A stretch of DNA of 64,000 nucleotides from Oceanirhabdus sp942490885 (GTDB lineage Bacteria; Bacillota; Clostridia; Clostridiales; Clostridiaceae), in the NCBI GenBank assembly GCA_942490885.1, contig CALNYT010000002.1, positions 1,550,001 to 1,614,000 on the forward strand, given 5' to 3'. Below, piece by piece: positions 35,680-43,189 of the stretch (positions within the stretch are counted from its first letter, which is position 1; each line of letters starts with the position of its first letter). Position numbers and translations under genes: made by a program. The notes beneath the pieces are model-generated. The model ran no database searches. It was given only the letters and a program-made list of their open reading frames with translations, and had not been told where the DNA came from.

Positions 35680-35977
35680 AATATTCCTTGTAAGTAACGC
35701 CTCTTACACCAATAACAGGTGGCATAAATGGGAGTTTTAGTGTTTGAAATAGTTCGGCTTCATTAGTTAATGTAATTACGTCATGTACATATATAATTAT
35801 ATCGTCTATTTTGTGTTCTATAAAATGAATATTCTGCATTGGAGAATCTAAAATCTCAACCTTGAGACTTTTTGTATTACCACCTGCTCATCCGCATGAA
35901 AGAGTAACAACTTTTAAGCATAAATACTTTTTGTTTTTTGATTTTAAATAATTGCATAACCTTTCTTGAATTCTCAT
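35678..35977 (-). CDS. Selenoprotein of HesB/CC-Sec type (in-frame TGA read as selenocysteine)
   Basis: 99 codons from ATG 35977 to TAA 35678, continuous except for a TGA at 35890-35888 (codon 30). Read as selenocysteine (U), the site is LSCGUAGGNTKS, a Cys-Gly-Sec redox motif. The frame continues for 69 codons with protein-like composition (VEILDSPMQN, then DDIIIYVHDVITLTN, then PFMPPVIGVRGV), giving the strand pattern of HesB/IscA-like folds. TATGGAGGTGATACTGTT is a near-perfect ribosome site before the ATG. A SECIS-like hairpin follows the TGA (35852-35869), and a consensus promoter with a CsoR/CstR-type operator precedes the gene. The alternative, a nonsense-mutated pseudogene, is less likely given all these intact signals. 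Function is probably redox or metal/sulfur handling (inference). It is a single gene convergent with the 112-aa gene. Confidence 0.8.
35852..35890 (-). promoter_or_regulatory. Bacterial SECIS-like element after the TGA codon
   Basis: In the mRNA, UGA (35890-35888) is followed after 25 nt by a tetraloop AGGU closed by the 7-bp stem AGUCUCA/UGAGAUU (35869-35863 with 35858-35852, one G-U pair). This satisfies the known bacterial SECIS rules: a short apical loop, a G in the first two loop positions and 16-37 nt between UGA and loop. The hairpin lies inside the coding sequence, as in all bacterial selenoprotein genes. Confidence 0.7.
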
Positions 35978-35992
35978 AACAGTATCACCTCC

Positions 35993-36009
35993 ATACCCTA
36001 CTGGGGTAT
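35993..36009 (-). promoter_or_regulatory. CsoR/CstR-type operator
   Basis: Minus-strand ATACCC-CAGTA-GGGTAT, a 6-5-6 perfect inverted repeat. From memory it resembles the B. subtilis CsoR copper operator (TACCCTACGGGGGTAT) and CstR sites. It begins about 7 nt after the -10 box, so a bound repressor would cover the start of transcription. No csoR-like gene lies in the window. Confidence 0.65.
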
Positions 36010-36015
36010 ATAATT

Positions 36016-36044
36016 ATTATATTATGCGATTCAACTCATGTCAA
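36016..36044 (-). promoter_or_regulatory. Consensus promoter of the selenoprotein gene
   Basis: TTGACA (36044-36039), exactly 17 nt, then TATAAT (36021-36016): a perfect sigma-A consensus, which makes sense if it is held down by the repressor site directly downstream. Confidence 0.8.
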
Positions 36045-36237
36045 TAATTCTTAATATATGGTATAGTTATATTTACTAAATGGGAAAATATAAGAATATA
36101 AGTAAAGTAGAAATGTAATTAAAATAAGATTCAATAGAAAGTGACAAAGAACATTAAGAAATAATAATTATCCATTGAAAATAATTATAATACGTGTTAA
36201 AATATTAACAGTAATAAAGTATTGAGGAGGTCTTTGT

Positions 36238-37410
36238 ATGGGAGCAATAAAATTAAAGGACAATATATATTGGATAGGTGTAAAAAACCCCGAATTAAGA
36301 GTGTTTGACATAATAATGGAAACAAAAAAAGGTACTACATATAATTCATACCTTATAGAAGATGAAAAAATTGCCATTGTGGATACGGTGAAAAATGGTT
36401 ATTATGATGAATTTAAGAAAAATATAGTTGAGGTAATAGGTGATAGAAAAGTTGATTATATTATAGTTCATCATACCGAATTAGATCATAGTGGTTCATT
36501 AAAAAGACTTTTAGAAGATTATCCAGAAGCTATAGTTGTAGGATCAAATGCTGCTTTAAATTACACAAAAAATATTTTAAATAAAGAGTTTAATTCATTA
36601 GTTGCTAAAGAAGATTTAAACTTAGGCGATAAGACTTTAAAGTTTATTTCAGCGCCAAACTTACATTGGCCAGATACAATATTTAGTTATGTAGAGAAAT
36701 CTAAAATGTTATTTACATGTGATGTATTTGGAAGTCACTATTCACCAGAAGGTAATGTAATGGATGAATATAATCCTGATTATTATACTGAAATGAAATA
36801 TTACTACGATTGCATAATGGGACCATTTAAGAAGTTCGTTAATATGGCATTAGATAGAATTGAAAATTTAGATTACGATATGGTAGCACCAAGTCATGGA
36901 CCTGTACACATAAATGATATTGAAGAGTGTAAGAAGTTATATAGAGAATGGTCAGAAGTTAAACTACCTGAAAAGAATAAAGTTGCAATACTATACATTT
37001 CTGCTTATGATAATACAAAAAAGATTGCTGAAATGTTTAAAGATGAACTAATTACAAAAGGATTTAAAGCAGAAGCGCATGATATAACTGAGTATGGTGT
37101 TGAAAATTGCTTAAAATTGATTGATGGTAGTTCTGGAGTGCTTATAGGATCACCAACAATAAACCAAGATGCTGTTGAACCAGCATGGGGTGTATTATCA
37201 TTTGTAAGCGCAATAACTAACAGAGGAAAAGCAGCTGGGGCATTTGGAAGCTACGGATGGAGTGGCGAAGGTGTACCTATGATAACAGAGAGATTGAAAT
37301 CACTTAAATTTAATGTTATAGAAGAAGGATTTAAATTTAAATTTGTTCCTAGTGAAGAAGAGATTGAACAAGGAATGGAATTCTTGAATAAGTTTATAGA
37401 ACGTTTATAA
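36238..37410 (+). CDS. fprA: A-type flavoprotein (flavodiiron protein FprA)
   Basis: Cytoplasmic O2/NO-reducing enzyme of anaerobes, 390 residues. The N-terminal metallo-beta-lactamase-like domain has the diiron ligands in HHTELDHSG (H-x-E-x-D), H in NLHWPDT, D in TCDVFGSHY and H in PSHGPV. The C-terminal flavodoxin domain (about 250-390) begins KVAILYISAYDNTKKIAEM, the FMN-binding loop. No rubredoxin is fused. GGAGGTC precedes the ATG. It is monocistronic and divergent from the selenoprotein gene, so the two share the 36000-36237 regulatory region. Confidence 0.95.
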   Translation: MGAIKLKDNIYWIGVKNPELRVFDIIMETKKGTTYNSYLIEDEKIAIVDTVKNGYYDEFKKNIVEVIGDRKVDYIIVHHTELDHSGSLKRLLEDYPEAIVVGSNAALNYTKNILNKEFNSLVAKEDLNLGDKTLKFISAPNLHWPDTIFSYVEKSKMLFTCDVFGSHYSPEGNVMDEYNPDYYTEMKYYYDCIMGPFKKFVNMALDRIENLDYDMVAPSHGPVHINDIEECKKLYREWSEVKLPEKNKVAILYISAYDNTKKIAEMFKDELITKGFKAEAHDITEYGVENCLKLIDGSSGVLIGSPTINQDAVEPAWGVLSFVSAITNRGKAAGAFGSYGWSGEGVPMITERLKSLKFNVIEEGFKFKFVPSEEEIEQGMEFLNKFIERL

Positions 37411-37416
37411 AAACAT

Positions 37417-37655
37417 AGTTGAGAGTGGAGAACGATGGAAGCTTCTGCCTTTATGGCAGAAGCTGCATTTTATTGGTTATGAAACAAAAGAATTTTACTC
37501 GTTTCATCTAAGGAGAAACATTGTATATGAAATACAATATTTTATAATTAAAGATAAAATGAGAGAAACTCTATTGTTATAAACTAATTAAGGTGTAGTT
37601 TTTGCATAAGCAAAAACATCCTACGTTCTCCAGTCTTCACTTCCAACTCTAAACT
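37417..37655. repeat. Family A repeat with inverted left arm
   Basis: The left and right ends both carry a TTTCTGC-type hairpin: GCTTCTGCC/GGCAGAAGC near 37439 and TTTTTGC/GCAAAAA near 37605. The left arm thus looks like an inverted copy of the right end. GTTTCAT and ATTTTAT hairpins lie between. Confidence 0.75.
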
Positions 37656-37833
37656 TTTTTTTGATTTTTTATCCATGGACTTTTCTAAGGATTGAACTAT
37701 TTTGGATGTTTTACAAATAAAAAGGTGTTATAATGTAGAATATAAGATGTCATTGACTAAAAACGCGAAATATGTGTAAAATTAATAATGTATAGAAAAA
37801 GAAAATTAATGCATTATTGCTTGGAGGAAATAA

Positions 37834-38223
37834 ATGTTAAAACAAGAATTAGTAGACTTTTTAAATGAAAACAATCTTGAGTTTATAGATATTGTGAAAG
37901 ATGAAGATGACTTCACAATATTCAGAATGAGTTACAAGTTTGATAAGTTAGAACTTGAAGGTGCAAAGGCATATGCGGATGATGAATGTGAAGGGGATGA
38001 GGAGGAATGGAATTATGATTTCTATTTACCTTATTTAAATGATATAGCAGTAGATAATGTTAACGATATTTTAGATGAATTTTGTGAAGATGAATTAGAT
38101 TTTCAATTTATTGCTTTTGATGTTCCTATTGAAGAAACAAAATATAACGATTTTATTTGCTCTATTTCAATCAAAGATAATGGTGTTAATTTAGAAGAGT
38201 ATCTTTTGGAAGTAATGGAATAA
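37834..38223 (+). CDS. Hypothetical acidic protein (129 aa)
   Basis: Strongly acidic soluble protein. It starts MLKQELVDFLNENN and has an acidic run ADDECEGDEEEWNYDFYLPY and many Asp/Glu throughout; the few cysteines are scattered. It looks like a single alpha/beta domain without catalytic signature. TTGGAGGAAATAA precedes the ATG. It is followed after 38 nt by the flavodoxin-like gene and may be co-transcribed with it. The family was not recognised. Confidence 0.75.
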   Translation: MLKQELVDFLNENNLEFIDIVKDEDDFTIFRMSYKFDKLELEGAKAYADDECEGDEEEWNYDFYLPYLNDIAVDNVNDILDEFCEDELDFQFIAFDVPIEETKYNDFICSISIKDNGVNLEEYLLEVME

Positions 38224-38261
38224 GGCACAATCAAAAATAAATATAAGATAAGGTGATCTTT

Positions 38262-38819
38262 ATGAATGCTTTGATACTTTTTGCTTCTCCAAATAAAAAT
38301 GGAAGAACATATATGCTTTTGGAAGAGTATTTAAGATCTGCAAAAATCGAAGGTGAAATAGTTAATCTATATGAAAGTAAGATATCTCCATGTATTGATT
38401 GTGGTTTTTGTTCTTCAAGAAAAGGAGAATGTTCAATAAAAGATGATATGACTGACTTATATGATAAGCTGCAAAAATTTGAGAATATCGTAATAGCATC
38501 GCCAATGTACTTTGGAATGTTTCCAGCACCATTAAAAGCACTTATTGATAGAGCTCAAGTGTTATGGTGTAAGAAGTATGTATTCGATGATAAAAGTGAA
38601 GTTAAGCGTAATGGTATAATGGTAATAACTGCTGGTAATGAATGGGATGGCATGTTAGAACCTATGACTAAGGTGGGAAAATATTTTTACAATACCATCG
38701 GATGTGAATTGAAGGACATAGTCTTTATACCAAATACTGATAATGAAAAGAAGTATGAATTACATAGAGAGATAAAAGAAGAGGCAATAAGAAAAGGTGA
38801 GAAATTTAGAGATTTTTAA
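38262..38819 (+). CDS. Flavodoxin-like NAD(P)H-dependent oxidoreductase
   Basis: 185 residues of the iron-sulfur flavoprotein/FMN-reductase family. ILFASPNKNGRTYMLLE is the FMN phosphate loop, SPCIDCGFC gives a Cys-x2-Cys-x2-Cys arrangement near residue 45 (possible Fe-S cluster or redox site), and SPMYFGMFPAPLKALIDR is the second flavin loop. Likely an electron-transfer or quinone/aromatic reductase. The start is ATG 38262 behind AAGGTGATC. No partner enzyme is obvious. Confidence 0.85.
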   Translation: MNALILFASPNKNGRTYMLLEEYLRSAKIEGEIVNLYESKISPCIDCGFCSSRKGECSIKDDMTDLYDKLQKFENIVIASPMYFGMFPAPLKALIDRAQVLWCKKYVFDDKSEVKRNGIMVITAGNEWDGMLEPMTKVGKYFYNTIGCELKDIVFIPNTDNEKKYELHREIKEEAIRKGEKFRDF

Positions 38820-38871
38820 TAAAAATCCTTCTTAAAGCAATTATTTCAAAGGATAAAGTTTTAAAGAAGTA

Positions 38872-38899
38872 TTGATTTTATTTGTAATAATGATATAAT
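38872..38899 (+). promoter_or_regulatory. Promoter of 6S RNA
   Basis: TTGATT (38872-38877), 16 nt, TATAAT (38894-38899). Transcription probably starts near 38906. Confidence 0.7.
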
Positions 38900-38905
38900 A
38901 AATTT

Positions 38906-39125
38906 AACAGAATCCTGAGCTGTACGAAATGCTTATTTTGTTCAACTGACAAACTTATAAAGGGATCATCAAAACTTGTATGGATGGCAAGCTCTCAATG
39001 AAGAGATGGCAGAAGTATGATGAGAAGAGCCCACCTGCTTAATGTGGCGGGTATGAACAACATAAGTCACCGGCAGATTTGGGATATATTATGAATAATC
39101 GCACACAGCAGTGTGCTTTTTTATT
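38906..39125 (+). ncRNA. ssrS: 6S RNA, with terminator
   Basis: Structured RNA without an ORF, with its own promoter. The ends pair in the manner of 6S RNA: AUCCUGAG (38912-38919) with UUUGGGAU (39078-39085). The 5' CUGAGCUGU(A)CGAAAUGC and 3' GGCAGAUUUGGGAU resemble the conserved ends of 6S RNA. The hairpin GCACAC-AGCA-GTGTGC plus TTTTTTATTTT (39101-39125) is the terminator. 6S RNA binds the sigma-A RNA polymerase as a promoter mimic and affects stationary phase and sporulation. Recognition is by pattern, not a covariance search. Confidence 0.75.
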
Positions 39126-39184
39126 TTAAAAAATTTTGTTTAATACAAGATAGTATGTACTAAACGTAAATATAGTAAATATAA

Positions 39185-39222
39185 AAGAGGCTTTGGTTTA
39201 ACCAAAGCCCTCATTTTTTTTG
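39185..39222. terminator. Rho-independent terminator
   Basis: GAGGCTTTGG-TTTAA-CCAAAGCCCTC with TTTTTTTT after it. The facing gene on the minus strand is the Spo0E-like peptide, so it may serve both sides. Confidence 0.8.
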
Positions 39223-39303
39223 TCTATATATATATGTTTTTTTATTTATAATATATATGTTATTAATGTGGATGTAATTTGAATTAATCTAATATAATAT
39301 AAT

Positions 39304-39459
39304 TTAACAATAGGATCTTTGATATACAGTGATAAATTTGTCTAATAGTTGACTAACAAATAAGGTCAACTTATTTCCTAAACCAAGCTTGTCTACAGAA
39401 TAATTAAGTACTTCTTTTAAAAAATCAATTGTCTTACTATAAAATTTTCTTGTATCCAT
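39304..39459 (-). CDS. Spo0E-like aspartyl-phosphate phosphatase (51 aa)
   Basis: 51-residue peptide that probably dephosphorylates Spo0A~P and delays sporulation. Its C-terminal half FVSQLLDKFITVYQR matches the Spo0E family signature (SQELDxxI..Y), with the Glu of SQELD replaced by Leu. The N-terminal half is one amphipathic helix (KFYSKTIDFLKEVL). An excellent AAGGAGAGG ribosome site precedes the ATG. The size is usual for Clostridium and Bacillus family members. The gene is alone between 6S RNA and a family B repeat. Confidence 0.7.
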   Translation of the reverse strand: MDTRKFYSKTIDFLKEVLNYSVDKLGLGNKLTLFVSQLLDKFITVYQRSYC

Positions 39460-39723
39460 ATATTCCCTCTCCTTCTTAATAGTATCTATATTTTACCATT
39501 TAGAAATAAATTTGTAAAAAAAATCAGATGACAAGCAAATATATAATATATCAGTAATTAACAAAAACATACAATAATTACCGTCAAAATTAAATGTAAA
39601 ATATTTACAAAGATGAGTTGATTGTAGAAATATAGCCAAATGTAAAGAAATGGAAAAATCGAAAATGGTAAAAAAAAGTATTACGATTTCATATTAATAA
39701 TATTTATATAAATGGAAAAAATA

Positions 39724-39793
39724 CTAAGGCACATGAAAATAAATAACAAAATAGACTAGCATACTGACTAGTTATCTATTTGAATGTGCCTAA
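39724..39793. repeat. Family B palindromic repeat, full length
   Basis: AGGCACAT (39727-39734) pairs with ATGTGCCT (39784-39791), and AAATAAATAAC with GTTATCTATTT, around ACTAGCATACTGACTAG. About 65 nt, ending 22 nt before the corA ATG and upstream of its ribosome site. Confidence 0.8.
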
Positions 39794-39813
39794 TGAGAAG
39801 GTGGGGTTATAAG

Positions 39814-40752
39814 ATGAGAATATATGATATTATGGATAATTTCAAAGAAGTTGAAGGTGAATGGAAAGAAGGAAAGAGTAATTATTGGATATTGGTTAAA
39901 GGTGAAGAAATAAAAGATATTCAAGATAAACTTAATCTGGATGATGACAGTATATTTGAATGTATTGATATGAGACAGGCTTCTAAAATTAGCTTTTATA
40001 GTAATTATATGTTTTTAGTGTGCAATGTTCTGATAATGAAAAATAAAATTATAATTGCTAAAGAAATAAACATATATCTCAGTAAAGATTACATAATAAC
40101 TGTATTTAAAGACAAATTAGAATTGATAGAAAAATTATTAGATGATATTAGCTGTTCTAGAAATTGTTTTATGTTAAAAGATAAACCCAACCCTAGTGTT
40201 GTCCTTTACTATATTATGGATAGGATAATCATAAGAAATTACGATATAATTCAAAATTTAGAAGCATTTGCTGATAAAATTGAGATAAATATTTTAAAGA
40301 ACCCTAAAAATGAGCAGATAGATGAATTAATTCATTTAAGAAGACAGGTTTATAAAACAAGAAAATACTTAAATCCACTTAGATATATAGGAGATAGTAT
40401 TCTTAGTAATGAAAATGATATTATAGAAAAAGATTATATCCACAATTTTGTTTCAATAAATACTAAAATTGATAAACTTTTGACTGCGCTAGAGAGTTTA
40501 GTACAAGATTTGGCATTAGTTAGAGAGGCTTTTGAATCTGAGATTGCGAATAAAACAAATGAATTAATGAAAATTTTCACATTAATTTCAGCAATATTTC
40601 TTCCGCTTAATTTGCTCACAAGCATGTATGGAATGAATTTTAAGAGGATTCCATTTCTAGAATGTGAAAATGGATATTATTATTTTATAAGTATGATGAT
40701 TTTTATAACTTTAATATTAATTTTAATATTTAGGAGAAATAAATGGTTATAA
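39814..40752 (+). CDS. CorA-family divalent cation transporter
   Basis: 312-residue CorA-like protein: a large N-terminal cytosolic domain, a long helix rich in charged residues, and two C-terminal helices (LISAIFLPLNLLTSMYGMNF and YYYFISMMIFITLILILIF). YGMNF contains the diagnostic GMN motif at the pore entrance. It transports Mg2+ or another divalent ion. The start is ATG 39814 behind GAAGGTGGGG; in-frame alternatives starting at 39784 lie in the family B repeat. Confidence 0.88.
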   Translation: MRIYDIMDNFKEVEGEWKEGKSNYWILVKGEEIKDIQDKLNLDDDSIFECIDMRQASKISFYSNYMFLVCNVLIMKNKIIIAKEINIYLSKDYIITVFKDKLELIEKLLDDISCSRNCFMLKDKPNPSVVLYYIMDRIIIRNYDIIQNLEAFADKIEINILKNPKNEQIDELIHLRRQVYKTRKYLNPLRYIGDSILSNENDIIEKDYIHNFVSINTKIDKLLTALESLVQDLALVREAFESEIANKTNELMKIFTLISAIFLPLNLLTSMYGMNFKRIPFLECENGYYYFISMMIFITLILILIFRRNKWL

Positions 40753-40847
40753 AAATTTTGATACTTTAGCAACTTACATTGTAATATGTTAGTTAATTTA
40801 GTACAATGTATTTATTCGAGTATAAAAATAGTTTAGGAGGCAATGGT

Positions 40848-42263
40848 ATGGAAAATAACAATAAAGAATTATGTTTAGAAAAAAAGTATGAATTAGCATG
40901 GGATTCTTATTCTAAAGAGGACTTAGATGCTGCTTTTTCATTAAGTGACAGATACATAGATTTCATGTCTGAGTGTAAGACTGAAAGAGAATGCATTACA
41001 AAGAGTATTGAGATTGCTGAAAAAAATGGTTATAAAAATATTCAAGATATTATAAAGAACAAAGAGACACTGAAAGCAGGAGATAAAGTTTATGCTCAAC
41101 TTATGGGTAAAGTTCTTGCTATGTTCTTAATTGGTGAAGAATCATTAGAGAATGGTATGAACATTTTAGGTGCTCACGTTGACTCTCCTAGAATAGATTT
41201 AAAACAAAATCCTCTATATGAAGATTCTGATATATCATTATTAAAAACTCACTACTATGGTGGAGTTAAGAAGTATCAGTGGGTAACTATTCCATTAGCA
41301 ATACATGGAGTTGTTGTAAAAAAAGACGGAACTATGGTTAACATTGTAATTGGTGAAGATGAGAAAGATCCAGTTGTAGGTATCTCAGACTTATTAATTC
41401 ACTTATCAGCAGATCAAATGGCAAAGACTTTAGCAAAAGGTATTGAAGGAGAATCATTAAACGTTTGTGTTGGATCTATGCCAATCGAAGATAAAGAGGC
41501 TAAAAACAGAGTTAAGGCTAACACTCTTAGAATTCTTAATGAAAGATATGGAATTACTGAGGAAGATTTCGTTTCTGCAGAATTAGAAATCGTACCAGCA
41601 GGTAGAGCTAGACATTATGGATTAGATAGTTCAATGGTTCTTGCATATGGTCATGATGATAGAATATGTTCATACACATCTTTAGAAGCTATCCTTGAGA
41701 TGGAAACTCCTAAGAGAACTTCTGTATGTCTACTTGTAGATAAAGAAGAAGTAGGAAGCCAAGGAGCTACAGGTATGAAAGGTAAGTTCTTCGAGAACAC
41801 TGTTGCTGAACTAATAAATCTTATGGGAGATTACAATGATCTTAAGTTAAGAAGAGCATTAGCTAACTCTAAGATGCTTTCTTCAGACGTAAGTGCTGCA
41901 TTTGATCCTAACTATCCATCAGTATCAGATAAGTTAAACAATGCATTCTTCGGAAAAGGTCTAGTATTAAACAAATATACTGGAGCTAGAGGAAAAGGTG
42001 GATGTAATGATGCAAACCCAGAATTCATAGCTGAATTAAGAAATATCTTTGATAAGCACGGAGTAATCTGGCAGACTTCAGAGTTAGGTAAAGTTGACCA
42101 AGGAGGCGGTGGAACAATCGCATACATCCTTGCTGAATACGGAATGGAAGTTATAGATAGTGGTGTTGCTCTTCACAACATGCATGCGCCATGGGAAATT
42201 GCTTCTAAAGCAGACATTTATGAAGCATATAAAGGTTATAAAGCTTTCTTGATAGAAGCTTAG
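40848..42263 (+). CDS. apeA: M18 family aminopeptidase
   Basis: Cytoplasmic zinc aminopeptidase of 471 residues. Visible active-site blocks are GAHVDSPRIDLK (zinc histidine and aspartate), YGHDDRICSY, DKEEVGSQGATG (catalytic and zinc glutamates), SSDVSAAFDPNYP and the final ALHNMHAPWE with a metal histidine. It removes N-terminal residues, often acidic or neutral, from peptides. The start is ATG 40848 behind TAGGAGGC; an upstream in-frame ATG at 40806 lacks a ribosome site. The gene ends directly before a strong terminator. Confidence 0.93.
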   Translation: MENNNKELCLEKKYELAWDSYSKEDLDAAFSLSDRYIDFMSECKTERECITKSIEIAEKNGYKNIQDIIKNKETLKAGDKVYAQLMGKVLAMFLIGEESLENGMNILGAHVDSPRIDLKQNPLYEDSDISLLKTHYYGGVKKYQWVTIPLAIHGVVVKKDGTMVNIVIGEDEKDPVVGISDLLIHLSADQMAKTLAKGIEGESLNVCVGSMPIEDKEAKNRVKANTLRILNERYGITEEDFVSAELEIVPAGRARHYGLDSSMVLAYGHDDRICSYTSLEAILEMETPKRTSVCLLVDKEEVGSQGATGMKGKFFENTVAELINLMGDYNDLKLRRALANSKMLSSDVSAAFDPNYPSVSDKLNNAFFGKGLVLNKYTGARGKGGCNDANPEFIAELRNIFDKHGVIWQTSELGKVDQGGGGTIAYILAEYGMEVIDSGVALHNMHAPWEIASKADIYEAYKGYKAFLIEA

Positions 42264-42264
42264 G

Positions 42265-42294
42265 AAAAAAGCACCCGGTTGGGTGCTTTTTTTA
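42265..42294 (+). terminator. Rho-independent terminator
   Basis: AAAAAAGCACCC-GGTT-GGGTGCTTTTTTT, 2 nt after the aminopeptidase stop. Confidence 0.92.
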
Positions 42295-42500
42295 GTGGAG
42301 AGTTGGAAGTGGAGAGTGGAGAACGAAGGATATTTCACTCTGTGAAATTTTTGATTTTGTTGTTCCTTGGACAATGAAGGGTTACTCGTTTCATCTTGGA
42401 TGAAACATTGCGGTTGTTTCATAGAGAATATTGTATTTGCATGTAACAAGATTAAAGTTACTCATTTTGTCAGAGATAAAATATTGTATTTTTGATCTTG
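42295..42500. repeat. Family A repeat, left two thirds
   Basis: GAGAGTTGG...GAGAACGAAGGATATTTCACTCTGTGAAA, TTGTTCCTTGGACAAT and GTTTCATCTTGGATGAAAC match the left part of the full copies. The right-hand end is replaced by unrelated sequence. Confidence 0.75.
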
Positions 42501-42951
42501 GTTGGAATCAATTATTTTTTTAATTTTAGGTAAGAATTTGATTATGTCATGTATGGAGGTGTTGTAGTTGAAGGTGATGAGTCACAAAGAATAAGCCTTT
42601 TTTTATTCGTTATAAAGGCACTTAAGTATGTGGAAATATTACATAATATAGATATAAATATCATAATTTGACTGAAAATGATTTTAATTATATAATTTGC
42701 TGTATACTAATTTTTTTACAATATATAAAAAATAGGATATTTTTCATAGAGAAAATGAAATTATTAGATGTTTACTATAGACAGATGATTACATAGATGA
42801 ATTTGTAAGCTAAGAAGTTTAGTGAAAGGCAAATTGTATACGAGAGAATTTGCTTCATGATGATATTTTGTGATTTACAAAGTGTGTGATTAGTGACTTA
42901 AATTCGTGAGAAGGTGAGTTGATATTACATGATGAGATGTTGGAGGACACA
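42501..42951. other. Intergenic region, no gene seen
   Basis: About 450 nt of AT-rich sequence. AATAAGCCTTTTTTTATT at 42590 may be a weak terminator. No ORF with a ribosome site and no known riboswitch was recognised. Confidence 0.5.
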
Positions 42952-43189
42952 GGACTATCGCCCTACAGGGAGTTGTAGCTTGATTTGATTAAGAATAAGA
43001 AAATAAATAAAAATAAATAAATAATATTGAAAACTTGCATCCTTTTTATGGTGATATATTTTACTTTTGAAGTTAGGTAACACTTCTAGAATGGACAAGC
43101 TTTACATAGATAACGTATTAAAATCAAGGGTTCACGTGGAAAGTACCATAGAACTTTTGATAATACCAAAATAATGGAGGGATAAAATC
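42952..43189 (+). promoter_or_regulatory. Conserved leader of secreted-protein unit 1
   Basis: Two blocks are shared with the leader of the second unit. GGACTATCGCCCT (42952-42964) lies about 238 nt before the ATG. The 97 nt directly before the ATG (43093-43189) differ at only two positions from 45561-45657. This block contains an 11-bp stem, ATCAAGGGTTC/GAACTTTTGAT (43123-43133 with 43151-43161), with a smaller UGG/CCA stem in its loop, and ends in the ribosome site ATGGAGGG. It is a candidate cis-acting RNA. Confidence 0.6.

Noticed and set aside
35678..35977. Nonsense-mutated pseudogene as the reading of the TGA-containing frame
   Set aside because: Promoter, operator, ribosome site, frame and terminator are all intact, the TGA lies at a Cys-Gly-X redox position, and a SECIS-like hairpin follows. 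Decay would not be expected to leave this set.
42084..42449. Minus-strand open frame of about 120 codons over the end of the aminopeptidase gene
   Set aside because: It crosses a strong terminator and a family A repeat and is a chance reading of those.
42952..43189. c-di-GMP or other known riboswitch in the leader of the secreted-protein units
   Set aside because: The conserved core sequences of c-di-GMP-I, c-di-GMP-II, preQ1, THF and fluoride riboswitches, as far as I remember them, are absent. Kept only as an unassigned conserved leader.
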